DNA of 10,964 bases from positions 1 through 10,964 of the forward strand of contig CAKSSZ010000036.1 of assembly GCA_934489915.1 (NCBI GenBank), read 5' to 3'. Both the position numbers and the translations under genes were made by a program. The notes beneath the pieces are model-generated. The model was not told the DNA's origin, did not search any database, and saw nothing but the letters and a program-made list of their open reading frames with translations. Of the stretch, positions 7,234-10,964 are shown piece after piece (within the stretch, counting starts at the first letter, position 1; each line of letters starts with the position of its first letter). This DNA is from an uncultured Clostridia bacterium. GTDB taxonomy: Bacteria; Bacillota; Clostridia; HGM11514.

Positions 7234-8049
7234 ATGGGAAATTACGAACAACATTATTTTGCAGATCATAATTTGCCGATTATTTTTCATTTTGACCGGG
7301 TTTTTAAGGGACGGGAGGGGTTACCTCACTGGCATGAAAATATTGAGCTGCTGTACTGTGTTTCGGGAGCGGGGGAAGCAATGGTGGAATCCCGCCCGGT
7401 GCCGATGAGACAGGGCTGCCTTACGGTGATTAACTCCAGTCGGGTGCATTATACCCGCTTGACTGAGGAACCGTTCGGATATTATTGCTTAATTGTGGAC
7501 TCGGGCTTTTTGGAACAAATGGAGTTGTACGTGGAAGAACGGGAGCTGGATGAATTTGTGCAATCGGCGGAAATCAGCGCTCGGTTTGAACGAATTATCC
7601 GAGAGATGGAAGAAAAAAGAGATTATTTTGAAGCGACCGTGAAAGGAGAGGTAGGCGCCCTGATGGCATATTTGCTGCGGAATCATTCCCGTCCGGGGAG
7701 CAGCGGGGGATATTCCGATATGGTCAAAGTTGCGCTCCGTTATTTAAAAAAGCATTATCCGGAGCCGGTGGGATTGGACGAGGTTGCAGAGGCAACAGGC
7801 TTCAGCCGCTATTATTTTTGCCGAAAATTTAAAAGCGTCACCGGTTACACCGTCAACGGATACCTACAGTTTTTGCGCTGCCGGGAGGCAGAACGGTTGC
7901 TGCGGGAGGAACGGTACAGCGTATCGGAGGCGGCCTCCGCCTGCGGGTTTGATGATGTTTCTTATTTTACCAAAGTGTTTAAGAAACAGACCGGGTTTTT
8001 GCCCTCTCAGGTGAAGCATAAGGAGGGTACGGGGGAAACGGGCAAATAA
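7234..8049 (+). CDS. AraC-family transcriptional regulator with N-terminal cupin sensor
   Basis: This is a 271-aa DNA-binding regulator, probably sensing a sugar or sugar acid and controlling the divergent operon. The N-terminal half is a cupin-like ligand domain: HWHENIELLYCVSGAGE begins at about residue 32 and is followed by a GCLTVINSSRVHY strand pair. The C-terminal AraC/XylS domain spans about 160-262 and has two helix-turn-helix units. The first is around LDEVAEATGFSRYYFCRKFK (181-200). The second is around VSEAASACGFDDVSYFTKVF (230-249), followed by the typical TGFLPSQ end. The chosen start at 7234 follows GGAGG and lies downstream of the promoter; starting at 7195 would add 13 residues. 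The gene is divergent from the isomerase operon, sharing its control region, and convergent with the next AraC gene 12 bp away. The AraC call is certain; the inducer is unknown. Confidence 0.93.
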   Translation: MGNYEQHYFADHNLPIIFHFDRVFKGREGLPHWHENIELLYCVSGAGEAMVESRPVPMRQGCLTVINSSRVHYTRLTEEPFGYYCLIVDSGFLEQMELYVEERELDEFVQSAEISARFERIIREMEEKRDYFEATVKGEVGALMAYLLRNHSRPGSSGGYSDMVKVALRYLKKHYPEPVGLDEVAEATGFSRYYFCRKFKSVTGYTVNGYLQFLRCREAERLLREERYSVSEAASACGFDDVSYFTKVFKKQTGFLPSQVKHKEGTGETGK

Positions 8050-8061
8050 AAGGGTGGAATG

Positions 8062-8877
8062 TTATCCCTCCGGGGTACGCTCCCGCAGGGCGGCGATGTG
8101 TTTTTTTGGTGAAACGCCCATTTTTTCTTTGAATACCTTGGAAAAATACAGCGGATCGGTATAGCCGCACAAAAAGGAGATGTCTTTTACACTGGTAAAT
8201 CCCTGTTCCATTAAGGTGCAGGCGTGCTGAATGCGCAGTGCGGTGAGATAGCCGGAGATCCCCACCTTAAAGCTGCGCTTAAACAAGGTGGACAGGTATT
8301 TTTTGTGATAGGCAAATTCCCGGCTGAGAGTATCCAGCGACAGCTTTGGGTCGGTGAAATGATCGTCCATATATTGCTTGATCCGCAGGATGACTTGCAG
8401 CTCTCCTTCTTCTTTTTGGGCAGAGCGTTCCCCCAGGAGGGAGAAGGTATATAAGAGCAGTCCTTCGCAGCGCAGGTGCAGTACGGAGCTTTCGTCTGTG
8501 ATTGAGTCCTTCCAAAGCTCTGCTAATTTTTCATAGCCGTGAAACAGCAGGTTTTGTTTGTGAATGCCGGCGGTATCCATCAATCGGTTGGCACGAAAGC
8601 CCAGATAGCTGATGTATAGCTCGGTGAAATTTTCATCCGACTCTAACGTATAGGACAGGGCGGGGAAGGTGAAAAATAAATCCCCTGTTTGTAAAGGAAA
8701 GGCCTGTCCGTTCATAAACAGCTGCCCGGTACCGCCGGCAACCAGATGCGTTTTATAGACGGAGTCGCACTTTTTTTCTTCCCTGCGCTGCGGCTCTGTC
8801 TCAAAGACAAAATTCAAAATGTTAATTTCTGTCAGACCGTTGCTTTTCGGTAGAAAGCGGCAAATGTTTTCTTCCAT
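8062..8877 (-). CDS. second AraC-family transcriptional regulator
   Basis: This is a 271-aa regulator with a divergent N-terminal cupin-like sensor: HLVAGGTGQLFMNGQAFPLQ begins at about residue 44, followed by TGDLFFTFPALSYTLESDE. The C-terminal AraC/XylS domain spans about 160-263. Its helix-turn-helix units lie around LDTLSREFAYHKKYLSTLFK (181-200) and VKDISFLCGYTDPLYFSKVF (230-249), ending MGVSPKKH. The start at 8877 is preferred because AGGAGG (8891-8886) is 8 nt upstream. The ATG at 8883 is only 2 nt from that site, and the ATG at 8949 lies upstream of a perfect promoter. The gene is divergent from the Gfo/Idh/MocA gene at 9053, its most likely target. The sensor half shows little resemblance to that of the neighbouring regulator, so the two probably respond to different ligands. 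Confidence 0.92.
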   Translation of the reverse strand: MEENICRFLPKSNGLTEINILNFVFETEPQRREEKKCDSVYKTHLVAGGTGQLFMNGQAFPLQTGDLFFTFPALSYTLESDENFTELYISYLGFRANRLMDTAGIHKQNLLFHGYEKLAELWKDSITDESSVLHLRCEGLLLYTFSLLGERSAQKEEGELQVILRIKQYMDDHFTDPKLSLDTLSREFAYHKKYLSTLFKRSFKVGISGYLTALRIQHACTLMEQGFTSVKDISFLCGYTDPLYFSKVFKEKMGVSPKKHIAALRERTPEG

Positions 8878-8885
8878 TGTCATCT

Positions 8886-8891
8886 CCTCCT
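8886..8891 (-). promoter_or_regulatory. ribosome binding site deciding the start of the second AraC gene
   Basis: The minus strand reads AGGAGG here, 8 nt before the ATG at 8877 and only 2 nt before the ATG at 8883. The first spacing is optimal, so 8877 is preferred. Confidence 0.8.
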
Positions 8892-8898
8892 TTTTCTC

Positions 8899-8927
8899 AT
8901 TATATCCAATGTGAGTGGGAATGTCAA
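8899..8927 (-). promoter_or_regulatory. perfect-consensus sigma-A promoter of the second AraC gene
   Basis: The minus strand has TTGACA (8927-8922) and TATAAT (8904-8899) with 17-bp spacing, matching consensus at all twelve positions. Initiation near 8892 would give a leader of only about 15 nt, beginning essentially at the ribosome binding site. Confidence 0.88.
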
Positions 8928-8964
8928 TGAGCATCAAACCATTTTCCATAAATTCATAGAAAAA

Positions 8965-8984
8965 TTACATTTACTTTTTTGTAA
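8965..8984. repeat. inverted repeat TTACA-N10-TGTAA, possible operator
   Basis: TTACA (8965-8969) and TGTAA (8980-8984) form a dyad with a 10-bp spacer, flanked by A-rich and T-rich runs. It overlaps the -35 region of the promoter for the gene at 9053 and so is placed where a regulator would act. AraC proteins usually bind direct repeats, so another factor is possible. The half-sites are short and AT-rich, and chance is a real alternative. Confidence 0.35.
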
Positions 8985-8998
8985 GTTTTTTTTATAAT
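8970..8998 (+). promoter_or_regulatory. promoter of the divergent Gfo/Idh/MocA gene
   Basis: TATAAT at 8993-8998 is preceded 17 bp upstream by TTTACT (8970-8975), four of six at -35. The weak -35 suggests activator dependence. Initiation would be near 9005, about 48 nt before the chosen ATG at 9053. An inverted repeat at 8965-8984 overlaps the -35 and spacer. Confidence 0.7.
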
Positions 8999-9052
8999 GA
9001 GGGAAAAGAAAGAGCTTTGCGGACGGATTCAATCAGAATGGAGATGATGACG

Positions 9053-10348
9053 ATGAAACAAAAAATGAAAATCGGCGTGGTGGGTGCCTATCGCGGCTCA
9101 ACCATGATTCATTATTGCAAAATTGCGGCCAATGCGGAGGTTGTGGCCATTTGTGATTACAATGAGGAAATTTTAGAGGAGCAAAAAAAACATTGCCGGG
9201 AGCTGCCGATTACCTTTTACAGCGATTTTAACACCTTTTTAACCCATGATATGGACGCAGTGGTGCTTGCCAATTATGCCAATGAACATGCTCCTTTTGC
9301 TATTGCTGCCTTAAAAGCCGGAAAGCATGTTTTTTCCGAGGTGCTTCCGGTGCAGACTATGAAAGAAGCAGTGGAGCTGATTGAAACGGTGGAGAGCACC
9401 GGGCTGACCTATGCCTATGGAGAAAACTACTGTTATATGCCGGCGCCGTATGAGATGAGGCGGTTGTATCGGATGGGAAAAATCGGTGAGTTTGAATATG
9501 GCGAGTGCGAATATATTCATAATTGCGAACCGATCTGGCCGGGGATTGCTTACGGGAACCCGGAGCATTGGCGCAACACCATGTACTCTACCTTTTATTG
9601 CACCCACTCTCTGGGACCGATCATTCATGCAACCGGGCTGCGGCCGGTAAAGGTGACCGGTTTTGAAACGACTATGAATGAGAGAAACCGGCGCATGGGG
9701 GCAAAAGGCAGCGCCTTTGGAATTGAAATGGTGACGCTGGAAAACGGTGGATTGGTGAAAAGTATTCACGGTGTGGGACTGTACCGGAATTCCGTTTGGT
9801 ATACCATGTACGGCGGAAAAGGCAGAATGGAATGCCCCCGTGAGGATGCCAATGCGGATCATGTTTCCCGGATTTATGTAAATTGCGACGCATTTTCCGG
9901 GGAATATAAAGAGCGGCCGGTGGAGAACTATATGCCCGCCCGTGAGCATGACGAGGAGTGCAGAAAGTTCGGACACGGCGGTTCGGATTTTTATAGTATG
10001 TATCATTTTGTGGAGAAGCTTTTGGGGAATCCGGAAGCGGATATTATTGATGTGTACGAGGCAATGGATATGTTTTTGCCGGGGATGTTTGCATATCGGT
10101 CAATTTTGAAGGACAGTGTTCCGGTGGAAATTCCCAATCTGCGGAATCGTGATGAGCGCAAAAAATGGAAGGACGATACTGCATGCACCGATCCGAAGGT
10201 AGCCGGGGAAATGCTCCTGCCGACAGCCTACGGCGGAACGCCGGAGATTGACCCGCTGGTTTATGAAACGCAAAAACAAAAATATTATGAGGATTGCAAA
10301 AATAAGGACGGGCACCGGGAACGTATCCTGAGCCAGGTAGTGGAATAA
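9053..10348 (+). CDS. divergent Gfo/Idh/MocA-family protein lacking the EKP motif
   Basis: This 431-aa cytoplasmic protein has a recognisable N-terminal Rossmann fold: MKIGVVGAYRGS at 5-16, then AICDYNEEIL with an acidic residue at the end of the second strand. Its C-terminal part is longer than in typical family members (about 330-390 aa). Where most members have EKP, this protein reads SEVLP (S95-P99). Where the catalytic Asp/His block is expected, it reads CTHSLGPIIHATG (183-195), keeping a histidine (H185) but not the Asp. Similar motif changes occur in Gfo/Idh/MocA relatives with NAD-assisted glycosidase chemistry, such as the GH109 lineage, so either a dehydrogenase or an oxidation-assisted glycosidase role is possible. 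The start at 9053 has GGAG (9040-9043) 9 nt upstream; a TTG at 9017 and ATGs at 9038, 9044 and 9047 are in frame but less well placed. It is monocistronic, followed by a terminator. Confidence 0.85.
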   Translation: MKQKMKIGVVGAYRGSTMIHYCKIAANAEVVAICDYNEEILEEQKKHCRELPITFYSDFNTFLTHDMDAVVLANYANEHAPFAIAALKAGKHVFSEVLPVQTMKEAVELIETVESTGLTYAYGENYCYMPAPYEMRRLYRMGKIGEFEYGECEYIHNCEPIWPGIAYGNPEHWRNTMYSTFYCTHSLGPIIHATGLRPVKVTGFETTMNERNRRMGAKGSAFGIEMVTLENGGLVKSIHGVGLYRNSVWYTMYGGKGRMECPREDANADHVSRIYVNCDAFSGEYKERPVENYMPAREHDEECRKFGHGGSDFYSMYHFVEKLLGNPEADIIDVYEAMDMFLPGMFAYRSILKDSVPVEIPNLRNRDERKKWKDDTACTDPKVAGEMLLPTAYGGTPEIDPLVYETQKQKYYEDCKNKDGHRERILSQVVE

Positions 10349-10357
10349 AAAAGGAAG

Positions 10358-10392
10358 GGCAGCAAAACGAATTTGTTTTGCTGCCGCTTTTT
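10358..10392 (+). terminator. rho-independent terminator after the gene at 9053
   Basis: GGCAGCAAAAC (10358-10368) pairs over 11 bp with GTTTTGCTGCC (10375-10385) across a 6-nt loop. GC and five T residues (10388-10392) follow. It separates this gene from the convergent nucleosidase gene ending at 10404 and may partly serve both. Confidence 0.87.
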
Positions 10393-10403
10393 CTTATGAA
10401 TGT

Positions 10404-10964
10404 TTACCGGGTTTGCTTCATATAATCCCGCAGTACCTGCAAGGAGGTTTGGGCTGCTTGTCTGGCAAAGGTGGGATAGTCGGCGGGAGAATTGCCGTCT
10501 GCGTCATCTGAAATCGTACGGAGAACACAGAAGGGCACTTTGTTTACATAACAAACTTGGGCGATGGCTGCTCCCTCCATTTCACAGGAGATCCCGCCAA
10601 ACAAGGTGTGGATCCTGGTCTTTTGCTCTTGCGTGTGTATAAATTGATCACCTGAGGCAATGGTGCCTACCTGATAGGATACCCCCAGCCGTTTGACGCT
10701 TTCGGTCAGGCGGGTGACAATTTCACTGTCGCAGGGCAGCTCTACCAAATTCAAGCCGGACAGCAGTCCGGGAGAATCTCCCAAAGGAGAGGTGTCCATA
10801 TCGTGCTGCACCAGCTTGTCGGCAATGGCAATCTGCCCGATGGAAAGTGCGTCGGTTAAGGTTCCCCCAATGCCGGTGTTGATAATTTGGGACGGATGAT
10901 AGCGTAAAATCATTGTTTGGGCGCAGAGGGCGGCAAATACCTTGCCGATGCCGCATTCTGCCGC
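10404..10964 (-). CDS. mtnN: 5'-methylthioadenosine/S-adenosylhomocysteine nucleosidase (5' end outside window)
   Basis: This enzyme (EC 3.2.2.9) hydrolyses methylthioadenosine and S-adenosylhomocysteine to adenine plus the thio-ribose, in methyl-cycle recycling and autoinducer-2 precursor formation. The frame is open to the window edge. The residues before the internal methionine at 10913 read AAECGIGKVFAALCAQT, matching the conserved GIGKVNAA block, so the gene continues outside the window and about 40-50 N-terminal residues are missing. Further family blocks are IINTGIGGTL, HDMDTSPLG, GTIASGDQFI, the ribose-binding CEMEGAAIAQVCY and the catalytic-Asp block RTISDDAD. 187 codons including the stop are visible, against about 230 in the full protein. 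The gene is convergent with the Gfo/Idh/MocA gene and has no evident functional link to the sugar locus. Confidence 0.93.
   Translation of the reverse strand, partial: AAECGIGKVFAALCAQTMILRYHPSQIINTGIGGTLTDALSIGQIAIADKLVQHDMDTSPLGDSPGLLSGLNLVELPCDSEIVTRLTESVKRLGVSYQVGTIASGDQFIHTQEQKTRIHTLFGGISCEMEGAAIAQVCYVNKVPFCVLRTISDDADGNSPADYPTFARQAAQTSLQVLRDYMKQTR

Noticed and set aside
8051..8069. Possible terminator hairpin between the two AraC genes (AGGG...CCCT)
   Set aside because: Only about 4 bp of stem and no T run on either strand.
8878..8949. N-terminal extension of the second AraC protein to the ATG at 8949
   Set aside because: It would start upstream of the perfect-consensus promoter, and the AGGAGG site is correctly spaced only for 8877.

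Overview
The window looks like a chromosomal segment of an anaerobic Bacillota, most likely a gut Clostridia member. The evidence is strong AGGAGG-type ribosome binding sites, near-consensus sigma-A promoters (TTGACA-17-TATAAT), short intergenic gaps, roughly balanced GC and an electron-bifurcating NfnAB pair. No rRNA, tRNA, CRISPR array, insertion sequence or phage gene was seen. The genus cannot be named from the sequence alone.

Layout from left to right. (1) 1-753 (+): C-terminal part of an MFS transporter, cut by the window edge. (2) 805-4253 (+): a sigma-A promoter, then nfnA and nfnB (NADH-dependent reduced ferredoxin:NADP+ oxidoreductase), a 13-bp hairpin, uxuA (mannonate dehydratase), and a strong terminator that should work in both directions. 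(3) 7103-4302 (-): a tight three-gene operon of a PF01261 TIM-barrel isomerase/epimerase-like protein, a Gfo/Idh/MocA dehydrogenase, and a second PF01261 protein. (4) 7104-7233: a divergent control region in which the operon promoter and the promoter of an AraC regulator physically overlap. (5) 7234-8049 (+) and 8877-8062 (-): two convergent AraC-family regulators, both 271 aa with the starts chosen here, with only 12 bp between their stop codons. (6) 8899-8998: a second divergent region carrying a perfect-consensus promoter for the second AraC gene and a promoter for (7) 9053-10348 (+), a long, divergent Gfo/Idh/MocA protein lacking the usual EKP motif. (8) 10964-10404 (-): MTA/SAH nucleosidase, cut at its 5' end by the window edge.

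Taken together, positions 3158-10348 read as a carbohydrate catabolic locus. It combines NAD(P)-linked sugar oxidoreductases, metal-dependent TIM-barrel isomerase/epimerase/lyase candidates, a uronate-pathway dehydratase and two sugar-type AraC regulators. NfnAB could rebalance the NADH, NADPH and ferredoxin these reactions use or make. The substrate cannot be read from the sequence. A uronate, an inositol-like polyol, or a glycoside handled through a keto-sugar intermediate are all compatible. I see no wholly new system. The most interesting points are the keto-sugar-type enzyme set, the Gfo/Idh/MocA protein without EKP, and the overlapping divergent promoters.
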